Assembly (NCBI GenBank): GCA_050740315.1
Contig: JBOIDC010000009.1
Location: 1 to 64,000 of the forward strand
Length of the DNA stretch: 64,000 nucleotides
Direction: 5' to 3'
Source: JACCYU01 sp050740315
Lineage (GTDB): Bacteria > Pseudomonadota > Gammaproteobacteria > JACCYU01
The position numbers and the translations under genes are program-made. The notes beneath the pieces were generated by a model that made no database searches, had not been told where the DNA came from, and saw only the letters and a list, made by a program, of their open reading frames with translations. Positions within the stretch are counted from its first letter, which is position 1, and the number at the start of each line of letters is the position of its first letter. Shown piece after piece: positions 37,924-45,476 of this stretch.

Positions 37924-39108
37924 GTGGACATCCACGAATATCAAGCAAAAGAACTTCTATCGGGGTTCGGCGTGCCCATCGCCGCGGGCGGACTGGCGTA
38001 CAGCCCCGAGCAGGCCGTCTACCGCGCCAAGGAGATTGGCGGCGACAAATGGGTCGTGAAGGCGCAGATCCATTCCGGCGCGCGCGGCAAGGCAGGGGGC
38101 ATCAAGGTCTGTTCGAACGACCGCGAGATCTGGGACGCGGCCGACGAATTGCTAGGCAAGCGTCTGGTGACCCATCAGACCGGGCCGCAGGGTAAGGTCG
38201 TCTATCGCCTGTACGTGGAGGCGGGCACTGCCATTGACCGCGAAATCTACTTCGCGCTGGTGATGGATCGGGCTCGCGAACGCATCGTCGTGGTCGCCTC
38301 CGCCCAGGGCGGCATGGAGATCGAGGAACTCGCCAAGGACAAGCCGGAGGCCATTATGCGCATCGCTGTGGAACCTGCAGTCGGCCTACAGGCGTTCCAG
38401 GCGCGCGAGCTCGCGTTCGGCCTCGAGCTGCCGACCGCATTGATTTCGCAGGCCGTCACGGCCTTTACCGGCGCGTACCGCGCGCTGCGCGATCTGGACG
38501 CAAGTCTGGTTGAGATCAACCCGCTGGTGGTCACCAAGGACGGCCGTCTGCTGGCGCTGGACGCCAAGATGCAGTTCGACGACAACGCCCTGTTCCGGCG
38601 CCCCAACATCTCCGAGTTGCGCGACAAATCGCAGGAAGACCCGCGTGAGACCAACGCCTCCGATCGCGGTTTGAACTACGTCGGGCTGGACGGAGACATC
38701 GGTTGCATGATCAACGGCGCCGGCCTTTCCATGGCGACCATGGACATGATCATGCAGGCGGGCGGCAGCCCAGCGAACTTCCTGGATATCGGCGGCGGCG
38801 CCTCGCCGGATCGGGTCGCCAAGGCATTCCGGCTGGTGCTATCGGACGAAAAGGTCAAGGTTTTCCTGGTCAACATCTTCGCGGGCATCAACCGCTGCGA
38901 CTGGATTGCCGAGGGTGTGGTGCAGGCCGTGCAGAAGATAGATATGAAAATTCCGCTGATCGTGCGGCTTGCAGGCACCAACGTTGAACAGGGCAGAAAG
39001 ATTCTCAAGGAGAGCAAGTTTCCCTTTATCATGGCCGAAACCTTGGCCGAGGCAGCCGAAAAAGCGGTCAAGGCCCGTAACGAGGTCGTGGCCAAGAGCA
39101 AGGCTTGA
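37924..39108 (+). CDS. mtkA: Malate-CoA ligase, beta subunit
   Basis: The ATP-grasp subunit of malate thiokinase, which activates malate to malyl-CoA with ATP. The 394 residues resemble SucC: DIHEYQAKELLSGFGVPIAAGG, KAQIHSGARGKAGGIKV, EINPLVVTKDG, DAKMQFDDNALFRRP and NGAGLSMATMDMI. The start is GTG at 37924, with a GGAGGC site. mtkB follows by 20 bases. In a serine-cycle operon beside mcl the malate form is far more likely than succinyl-CoA synthetase. Confidence 0.94.
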   Translation: MDIHEYQAKELLSGFGVPIAAGGLAYSPEQAVYRAKEIGGDKWVVKAQIHSGARGKAGGIKVCSNDREIWDAADELLGKRLVTHQTGPQGKVVYRLYVEAGTAIDREIYFALVMDRARERIVVVASAQGGMEIEELAKDKPEAIMRIAVEPAVGLQAFQARELAFGLELPTALISQAVTAFTGAYRALRDLDASLVEINPLVVTKDGRLLALDAKMQFDDNALFRRPNISELRDKSQEDPRETNASDRGLNYVGLDGDIGCMINGAGLSMATMDMIMQAGGSPANFLDIGGGASPDRVAKAFRLVLSDEKVKVFLVNIFAGINRCDWIAEGVVQAVQKIDMKIPLIVRLAGTNVEQGRKILKESKFPFIMAETLAEAAEKAVKARNEVVAKSKA

Positions 39109-39128
39109 GCCGGCGCGGAGATATAAAC

Positions 39129-40019
39129 ATGGCAATTCTTATTGACGAAAAAACGCCGGTCATCATCCAGGGCTTCACCGGCAAGATCGGTACGTTTCAT
39201 GCTCAGGAGATGATTGATTACGGCACCAACGTCGTGGGCGGCGTGACACCCGGCAAGGGCGGCACCAAGCATCTGGACCGGCCCGTGTTCAATACGGTCA
39301 AGGACGCGGTCAAGGAGACCGGCGCGCGGGCAAGCATCCTGTTCGTGCCGGCGCCGTTCGCGGCCGATTCCATCATGGAGGCTGCCGACGGGGGCATCAA
39401 ATACTGCGTGGCCATCACCGATGGCATCCCGGCGCAGGACATGATCCGCGTCAAGCGCTACATGCGCCGCTACCGGTACGAGGACAAGATGATCCTCACC
39501 GGCCCGAACTGCGCCGGCACCATCAGCCCCGGCAAGGCGATGCTGGGCATCATGCCGGGTCACATTTACATGGAAGGCAACGTCGGCGTGGTGGGCCGTT
39601 CCGGCACCTTAGGCTATGAGGCCGCCGAGCAGATGAAGGAGATAGGCATCGGTATCTCGACCTCAGTGGGCATCGGCGGGGATCCCATCAACGGCTGCTC
39701 GTTCCAGGATGTGTTCGCGCTGTTCGAAGAGGACCCGGAAACGAAGGCCGTATTGATGATCGGGGAAATCGGCGGACCGCAAGAGGCCGACGCGGCCAGG
39801 TTCTTCAAGGAGAACATGAGCAAACCGGTCATGGGTTATGTCGCAGGCCTGACTGCGCCTACGGGCCGCCGCATGGGCCACGCCGGCGCGGTCATCTCCG
39901 CCAGCGGCGAAAGCGCGGCCGAGAAGGTGGAAATCATGAAGGAAGCCGGTATCGTGGTCGTGCCGAGCCCCGCGGAGTTTGGTGAAACGGCCAAGGCCGT
40001 GTTGAGCAAGGTGACTTGA
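39129..40019 (+). CDS. mtkB: Malate-CoA ligase, alpha subunit
   Basis: The CoA-binding partner of MtkA. The 296 residues contain ILIDEKTPVIIQGFTGKIGTFHAQ, GVTPGKGGTKH, GRSGTLGYEAAEQM, GIGGDPINGCSFQDV and the phosphorylated His251 in RRMGHAGAVI. The ATG at 39129 is used, with GGAGAT upstream; an earlier in-frame ATG lies in the mtkA end. Together with MtkA and Mcl it converts malate to acetyl-CoA plus glyoxylate. Confidence 0.94.
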   Translation: MAILIDEKTPVIIQGFTGKIGTFHAQEMIDYGTNVVGGVTPGKGGTKHLDRPVFNTVKDAVKETGARASILFVPAPFAADSIMEAADGGIKYCVAITDGIPAQDMIRVKRYMRRYRYEDKMILTGPNCAGTISPGKAMLGIMPGHIYMEGNVGVVGRSGTLGYEAAEQMKEIGIGISTSVGIGGDPINGCSFQDVFALFEEDPETKAVLMIGEIGGPQEADAARFFKENMSKPVMGYVAGLTAPTGRRMGHAGAVISASGESAAEKVEIMKEAGIVVVPSPAEFGETAKAVLSKVT

Positions 40020-40133
40020 TCGAATAGTGGTGCAATATTCGGGGCAAAGCAGGCGCGGGGCACGCGACCCAGTCGTCAAGGTGCGCACCTCAGCGATTCT
40101 TGCTTTGTACGCTCAGTTAGCTAGGAGTAATCC

Positions 40134-41105
40134 ATGGCAAAGCCTAAAGTCATCGTCACGCGCAAATGGCCCGCGGCGGTCGAAGAAAAGCTTAAAAGTC
40201 GCTACGACGTAACGCTTAACGAAAGCGACCAACCGCTCAGCGCGTCCGAGCTCAAAGCCGCGATGCGCGACGCCGACGCGGTCTGTCCCACCGTCACCGA
40301 CAAGATGACGGCCGAAGTGCTGGGTGCGGACAACCGCAGGGCGAAGATAATCGGCAACTTCGGCGTCGGCTTCAACAACATCGATATCGACGCCGCCAAG
40401 GAACACGGACTGGTCGTCACCAACACGCCTGAGGTGCTGACTGACGCCACCGCCGATCTGGCCATGACCCTGCTCTTGATGGTCGCGCGCCGCGCCGGCG
40501 AAGGCGAACGGCACGTGCGCGGCGGTCACTGGACGGGCTGGCGGCCGACGCACATGATGGGCGCCCAGGTCACCGGCAAGACGCTGGGTCTGATCGGCAT
40601 GGGCCGCATCGCGCAGGCGATGGCCAAGCGCGCGCATTACGGCTTCGGCATGAAGATCATCTTTCACGACCCCTACCCGCCCAGGCCGGAAGCCATAAAA
40701 GGCCTGGACGCGGAAAGCCACGACAGCGTCGAAGCGGTGCTTAAAGCGGCGGACTTCGTCTCCATTCACTGCCCCGGCGGCGCCGCCACGCATCATCTGC
40801 TCAACGCCAAGCGTATCGGTCTGATGCAGCGGCACGCCTTTCTGATCAACAGCGCGCGCGGCGACGTGGTCGACGACAAAGCCCTGATCGACGCGCTGAA
40901 GGCCGGCGCCATCGCGGGTGCCGGGCTGGACGTGTTCGAGCAGGAACCCAGGGTTAGCGCGGCGCTGCTCAAGATGGAGAACGTCGTCACTCTGCCCCAT
41001 CTGGGCAGCGCCACCACCGAGACCCGCGTCGCCATGGGCGAACGCGTGCTGAGCAATCTGGAGGCCTTTTTCGCAGGTCAGGAACCGCCCGACCGCGTCG
41101 CCTGA
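40134..41105 (+). CDS. hprA: Hydroxypyruvate reductase (D-2-hydroxyacid dehydrogenase)
   Basis: It reduces hydroxypyruvate (and glyoxylate) to D-glycerate with NAD(P)H. The 323 residues have the substrate loop GNFGVGFNNIDID, the Rossmann motif GLIGMGRIAQAMA (152-164), and catalytic Arg242 (NSARGD), Glu271 (FEQEP) and His289 (LPHLGSAT). This is the GhrB/GyaR type. AGGAG stands before the ATG. It follows mtkB by 114 bases with a small palindrome (AGGTGCGCACCT, 40079-40090) in the gap. Confidence 0.92.
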   Translation: MAKPKVIVTRKWPAAVEEKLKSRYDVTLNESDQPLSASELKAAMRDADAVCPTVTDKMTAEVLGADNRRAKIIGNFGVGFNNIDIDAAKEHGLVVTNTPEVLTDATADLAMTLLLMVARRAGEGERHVRGGHWTGWRPTHMMGAQVTGKTLGLIGMGRIAQAMAKRAHYGFGMKIIFHDPYPPRPEAIKGLDAESHDSVEAVLKAADFVSIHCPGGAATHHLLNAKRIGLMQRHAFLINSARGDVVDDKALIDALKAGAIAGAGLDVFEQEPRVSAALLKMENVVTLPHLGSATTETRVAMGERVLSNLEAFFAGQEPPDRVA

Positions 41106-41114
41106 ATCCACACC

Positions 41115-41137
41115 CCCGCCGGCGCGCCGGCGGGTTT
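41115..41137 (+). terminator. Attenuator-like hairpin between hprA and ppc
   Basis: A perfect 20-base palindrome (8-base stem CCCGCCGG with CCGGCGGG, loop CGCG) is followed by only three T. It may reduce transcription into ppc or protect the upstream mRNA. It is too weak in T for a full terminator. Confidence 0.5.
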
Positions 41138-41167
41138 GGTCATCGCTCCTCGCGCAGCGCATAACAT

Positions 41168-43966
41168 ATGGTTAATCGTGGCCCATCCAGCGACGCCTCC
41201 GCCGGCGAATCAGCGCCCGTGGAATTGAACCAGTTGACGGGCGCGCCGCTGGGCACGGGTTCGGCCGATTACGCCGAACAGATCATCCAGCTGCTGGAGA
41301 CGCTGTTCCACGATGTGATAAGGGTCCGCAATCCCGAGATCGATCCGATCCTGAAAGGCGAGCAATCGATTCCGGAAGGCGATCGCAATGTGCTGCTGCG
41401 CAGCTTGCAGGCGCACGGTATCTGGTTCCGGCTGCTGTCCATCGCCGAGCAGAATCTGGTGATGCGCAGCTTGCGCCACACGGAAATCGAGCGCGGCCCC
41501 GAGCATGTGCCCGGCACCTTCGCCTATGTCTTTTCGGAGGCCGCCAAGGCCGGCATGTCCGCCGGTGAAATCCAGACCATGCTGGGCTCGGCGCGCATCC
41601 GGCCGGTGATCACGGCGCATCCCACCGAGGCCAAGCGCATCACCGTGCTGGAGATCCACCGGCGCATCTTTCTGCTGTTGCGCGAGATCGAGCTGACGCG
41701 CTGGACGCCGCGCGAACGCAAGGCGCTGATCGACGATCTGCGCACCGAGATCGATCTGCTGTGGCTGACCGGCGAGATCCGGCTGGAAAAACCGACCGTC
41801 CAGCAGGAAGCCGAATGGGGCCTGCACTTCTTCAACGACGCCCTGTTCGAGGGCATCGCCAACATCGAGGATCGACTGGAAGAAGTGCTGGCGGAGAACT
41901 ATCCGGGCCATCACTTCGCCTTGCCGCCGTTCTTTCAGTTCGGCTCGTGGATCGGCGGCGACCGTGACGGCAATCCGTTCGTCACCAACGACACCACGCG
42001 CGAGATCCTGCGCTTGTATCGGCAGGCGTGCCTCAAGCGCTACCGGCAGGAATTGCAGCGCATCGTCCCGCGTTTGAGTCTGGCCGCGCACGCGCTGGAA
42101 GTCCCGGAGGAATTCCTCACCGCGCTCAGCGAGCAGCTGGCGCTCAGCGGCGTAGGCGAACAGATCGCCGCGCGCAACCCCGGCGAGGTCTTCCGCCAGT
42201 TCACCACCTGCATGCTGCGCAAGCTGGAAGCCACCATCAACGCCGACCAGCGCGGCGCCGAGTACACACTGTCGCAGCACCGCTACGGCGCGGCCGACGA
42301 GCTGATCGAAGATTTGCGCACGCTCGAAAACGGGCTGATCCGCGCGCGCAGCGAGGGCATCGCCCGTAACATGGTCAAACCGCTGCGGCGCCAGGTCGAG
42401 GCGTTCCGTTTCCGCACCTTCAGCCTGGACTTGCGCGAAAACACCGGCAAAACCAACGCGGCGCTGGCCGACATCTGGAAACAGATCACCGGCGGCAAGG
42501 AGCCGCCCAAACCCGACTCCGAAGAATGGAAGCAGTGGCTGCTGGCGGAGCTGGTGCGGCCGCTGGAAATGATGCCGAGCTTCGGCCTGCCCGAATCGAC
42601 GGAATCCACCTTGGGCATGCTGCGCATGGTGTGCGAGATGCGCGACCAGGTAGACCGCGACGCCTTCAACGGTTTCGTGCTCAGCATGACGCGCACCACC
42701 GCGGACGTCCTGGGGGTCTACCTGCTGGCCAAGTACGCCGGTCTGTTCACCGACGCCGAAGGCATCGAGAGCTGCCAGATCATGGTGATCCCGCTGCTCG
42801 AAACCATCGAGGATTTGCGCAACGGCCCGGCCATTCTGCACGAGCTGCTGGGCGTGCCCGTGGTGCGTCGCACCTTGCTGCGCGAGCTGGGCGGCGTGCA
42901 GGAAGTCATGGTCGGCTACTCCGATTCCAACAAGGACGGCGGCTTTCTGTGTTCCAACTGGGAAGTCGCCAAGGCGCAGACGCGCTTGAAAAAGGTCGGC
43001 GAAGCGCGCCGGCTGCCCATCTCGTTTTTCCACGGCCGCGGCGGTTCGGTAGGCCGCGGGGGCGCGCCCACCGGGCGCGCGATCGCCGCGCAACCGCCCG
43101 GCACCATCCATGGCCGCATGCGCGTGACCGAACAGGGCGAGGTGGTGTCGACCAAGTACGCCAACCGCGGCGTGGCCCAGCACCAGATGGAATTGCTGTG
43201 CGCCAGCGTGCTGGAACACAGCCTGATGTCCGGGCGCGACAAGGCGCTCAAGGTGAACCCCGAGTTCGACGAAGTGATGGAGGCGCTGGCCGGCCTCTCG
43301 TTCACGGCGTATCGCGGGCTGATCGAGCAGCCCGGACTGGTCGACTTCTATCAGGCGGCGAGCCCGGTGGACGAACTGGCGCTGCTCAAGATCGGTTCGC
43401 GCCCGGCGCGCCGCACCGGCGCCATGACTCTGGATGACCTGCGTGCAATCCCATGGGTGTTCGCCTGGAGCCAGAACCGCATGTTGATCCCGGGCTGGTA
43501 CGGCGTGGGCACCGCGCTGGAGCAGATCATCGCGGTGCGCGGTGAGCTGGGGAAAGAGCTGCTGTGGCGCATGTTCGCCGAATCACGCCTGTTCCGGCTG
43601 ATCATCGACGAGACCGAGAAGACGCTGCCGCTGGTGGATCTGGACATCGCGCGCGCGTACGCCGAACTGGTGCCGGACGAAGCGTTGCGCGAGCGCACCT
43701 TCGCGATGATAAAGAACGAGTACGACCGGACGGTCGCGATGGTGCTGGCGGTCAACGGCACCAGCGAGATCTGCGCGCGCTTCCCGCGTTACCGCGAGAG
43801 CCTGGCGCGCCGGCTGGATATCATCAACCAGGTCGGCCATCAGCAGGTCAAGCTCATCAAGCGCTTCCGCAGCACCGACAAGGAGGACCCGGGACGCCGG
43901 GAATACCTGGTCTCGCTGCTGCTTTCCATCAACTGCGTCGCCGCAGGTCTGGGCTGGACGGGTTGA
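41168..43966 (+). CDS. ppc: Phosphoenolpyruvate carboxylase of the serine cycle
   Basis: PEPC adds bicarbonate to PEP to give oxaloacetate, the carboxylation step of the cycle. The 932 residues include the catalytic His151 (VITAHPTEAKR), GSWIGGDRDGNPFV, EVMVGYSDSNKDGGFL and the glycine loop FFHGRGGSVGRGGAPTG. Two residues that bind the feedback inhibitor aspartate in E. coli appear changed. The near-terminal Asn (xNTG end) is Trp here (GWTG), and the Lys of the FAKAD segment aligns with Leu (LPLVD). This suggests an enzyme freed from aspartate or malate inhibition. The alignment was done by eye. Confidence 0.95.
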   Translation: MVNRGPSSDASAGESAPVELNQLTGAPLGTGSADYAEQIIQLLETLFHDVIRVRNPEIDPILKGEQSIPEGDRNVLLRSLQAHGIWFRLLSIAEQNLVMRSLRHTEIERGPEHVPGTFAYVFSEAAKAGMSAGEIQTMLGSARIRPVITAHPTEAKRITVLEIHRRIFLLLREIELTRWTPRERKALIDDLRTEIDLLWLTGEIRLEKPTVQQEAEWGLHFFNDALFEGIANIEDRLEEVLAENYPGHHFALPPFFQFGSWIGGDRDGNPFVTNDTTREILRLYRQACLKRYRQELQRIVPRLSLAAHALEVPEEFLTALSEQLALSGVGEQIAARNPGEVFRQFTTCMLRKLEATINADQRGAEYTLSQHRYGAADELIEDLRTLENGLIRARSEGIARNMVKPLRRQVEAFRFRTFSLDLRENTGKTNAALADIWKQITGGKEPPKPDSEEWKQWLLAELVRPLEMMPSFGLPESTESTLGMLRMVCEMRDQVDRDAFNGFVLSMTRTTADVLGVYLLAKYAGLFTDAEGIESCQIMVIPLLETIEDLRNGPAILHELLGVPVVRRTLLRELGGVQEVMVGYSDSNKDGGFLCSNWEVAKAQTRLKKVGEARRLPISFFHGRGGSVGRGGAPTGRAIAAQPPGTIHGRMRVTEQGEVVSTKYANRGVAQHQMELLCASVLEHSLMSGRDKALKVNPEFDEVMEALAGLSFTAYRGLIEQPGLVDFYQAASPVDELALLKIGSRPARRTGAMTLDDLRAIPWVFAWSQNRMLIPGWYGVGTALEQIIAVRGELGKELLWRMFAESRLFRLIIDETEKTLPLVDLDIARAYAELVPDEALRERTFAMIKNEYDRTVAMVLAVNGTSEICARFPRYRESLARRLDIINQVGHQQVKLIKRFRSTDKEDPGRREYLVSLLLSINCVAAGLGWTG

Positions 43967-43990
43967 GTGAACGTGGGTTAGCGGCGCACG

Positions 43991-44017
43991 CGTAACCCGC
44001 CTGTTCGACGGGTTACG
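43991..44017 (+). repeat. Intercistronic hairpin between ppc and mtdA
   Basis: A perfect 9-base stem (CGTAACCCG with CGGGTTACG) with a 9-base loop. A third copy of the GGGTTA half lies just before it at 43975-43980, so two alternative foldings are possible. There is no T run. Confidence 0.6.
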
Positions 44018-44067
44018 GCCTGACGGGCCGCCCTGCGCGTTGATACTTTAAGACTGCGAAGATACCG

Positions 44068-44931
44068 ATGAAAAAACTGCTATTCCAGCTCGATACCGAC
44101 AGCATGCCAAGCGTGTTCGATACCGTTGTGGCCTACGACGGCGGCGCGGACCACGTGAAGACCTATGGCGGCGTGAACCCAGACAACGTCAGCGCGCTGG
44201 TCGACGGCGCCATTTTCACCCGCTCGCCGAAAGAGAAAAAATTCACGGCCCTGTTCGTCGGTGGCGGCAACATGGAAGCCGGCCAGAATCTCTTGGCCGC
44301 CGTGCGCAAGAAATTCTTCGCCGACTTCAAGGTCTCGGTCATGTTCGACAGCAACGGCAGCAACACTACGGCCGCAGCGGGCGTGGCGTTGCTGGGCAAG
44401 GCCCAGTCGCTCGCCGGCAAACGCGCCGTGGTGCTGGCCGGCACCGGCCCGGTCGGACAGCGCGCCGCGGCGCTGCTCGCGAAGGAAGGCGCGAAAGTAA
44501 CGATCACGTCGCGCGACCTCAAGCGCGCGCAGGCGGCGTGTAAATTGATCGAGGAACGTTTCGGCGTGAAGCTTGACGCCGCCGCGACCGCCGACGATGC
44601 GTCGCGGGCAAAGGCGCTCAAAGATGCGCAGATTGTATTCGGCGCCGGCGCGGGCGGCGTGCGGTTACTGGCGGAAGAAGACTGGAAGGACAATCCGACC
44701 CTCGAGGCGCTGGCCGATACCAACGCCACCCCGCCGCTGGGCCTGGAGGGCGTGGACATGATGGACAAGATCAAGGAACGCCACGGAAAAAAAACCATCG
44801 GCGCCATCGGTCTCGGTGCGCTGAAGCTCAAGCTGCACCGCGCCTGCATCGCCAGACTGTTCGAGAGCAACGACCAGATCATCGACGCCGAGGAGATCTA
44901 CGCGGTCGCCAAGGAAATGGCCGCGGACTGA
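44068..44931 (+). CDS. mtdA: NADP-dependent methylene-H4F/methylene-H4MPT dehydrogenase MtdA
   Basis: MtdA reversibly links methylene- and methenyl-tetrahydrofolate (or H4MPT) with NADP(H). In assimilation it reduces methenyl-H4F to the methylene-H4F used by serine hydroxymethyltransferase. The 287 residues match the M. extorquens protein closely: FQLDTDSMPSVFDTVVAYDGGADH, FVGGGNMEAGQ, DSNGSNTTAAAGVALL, VVLAGTGPVGQRAAALLA, LKLHRACIARLFES and DAEEIYAVAKEM. It is the last gene of the operon, 101 bases after ppc. Its presence argues for a methylotroph-type serine cycle. Confidence 0.95.
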   Translation: MKKLLFQLDTDSMPSVFDTVVAYDGGADHVKTYGGVNPDNVSALVDGAIFTRSPKEKKFTALFVGGGNMEAGQNLLAAVRKKFFADFKVSVMFDSNGSNTTAAAGVALLGKAQSLAGKRAVVLAGTGPVGQRAAALLAKEGAKVTITSRDLKRAQAACKLIEERFGVKLDAAATADDASRAKALKDAQIVFGAGAGGVRLLAEEDWKDNPTLEALADTNATPPLGLEGVDMMDKIKERHGKKTIGAIGLGALKLKLHRACIARLFESNDQIIDAEEIYAVAKEMAAD

Positions 44932-44974
44932 GCAGGGGCGTATCCCAAACGATCACCGAAGCGGAGAATCAAGT

Positions 44975-44994
44975 ACTTGAGATATATCTCAAGT
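44975..44994. repeat. Perfect 20-base palindrome between mtdA and the regulator gene
   Basis: ACTTGAGATA is followed by its exact complement TATCTCAAGT. A further TCAAGT half-site lies immediately before (44969-44974), so TCAAGTACTTGA is a second overlapping palindrome. The site is in the gap between two converging genes. It may be a protein-binding site or a two-way hairpin without T runs. Confidence 0.6.
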
Positions 44995-44999
44995 CTGGA

Positions 45000-45018
45000 G
45001 CTTGTCCCTTCGACAAGC
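45000..45018. repeat. Small hairpin resembling a dispersed REP-like element
   Basis: GCTTGTC and GACAAGC form a perfect 7-base stem around CCTTC. The string CCTTCGACAAGC recalls a short dispersed repeat that I have seen in several proteobacterial genomes. Only one copy is visible in this window. Confidence 0.4.
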
Positions 45019-45080
45019 GCAGGCGCTCAGCATCGCCGCCGGACTGCTTCAGAATAGTCGTGATAGCTTCCAAGCTTCGT

Positions 45081-45476
45081 CTATTTGCCTGAATCTTGCC
45101 GTTCCCCGATCGACTGATACAAGGCCAGGGTCGCGGCTGTCGGCTTACGATTGAGGTTCATCGCCAGCCGGCGCTTGCAGATCTCGAACGCCTGACGCGC
45201 CTCCTCCGGCGTGCCGAGCGCGATGAAGCTGCGCATCAGGCCCTGGTAATACTCCTCGCGCAACACATCCGTTTCCAGACCTTGTTTGTACAGGGTCACC
45301 GCGCTGTGGTGATCGCCGTCCCGCTGGCAGGCCATGGCCAGACGGGTCAGGGCGCTGGCATAGCGAGCCTGCAGCCGATCGCGCATGGGCAGGGCCCATG
45401 GCGTGTCGGTCTCGTTCGAAAGAAAGTTGCCCTTGTACAGCGCCAGGGCCTGGCGCAGAGAATCCCGGTCCGTCAC
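45081..45476 (-). CDS. BTAD domain continuation of the upstream LAL-type regulator
   Basis: A 131-residue frame that is clearly the C-terminal half of a bacterial transcriptional activation domain: LRQALALYKGNFLSNETDTPWALPMRDRLQARY, then TPR-like helices (YKQGLETDVLREEYYQGLMRSFIALGTPEEA) and AFEICKRRLAMNLNRKP. It begins with GTG in a four-base GTGA overlap with the stop of the regulator frame. In relatives the domain is continuous with the winged helix. It is either the product of a frameshift or a separately translated, coupled subunit. Confidence 0.75.
   Translation of the reverse strand: MTDRDSLRQALALYKGNFLSNETDTPWALPMRDRLQARYASALTRLAMACQRDGDHHSAVTLYKQGLETDVLREEYYQGLMRSFIALGTPEEARQAFEICKRRLAMNLNRKPTAATLALYQSIGERQDSGK

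Noticed and set aside
37924..40019. mtkA-mtkB as succinyl-CoA synthetase sucC-sucD
   Set aside because: The families are the same, but the pair lies between malyl-CoA lyase and hydroxypyruvate reductase in a serine-cycle operon, which points to malate-CoA ligase.
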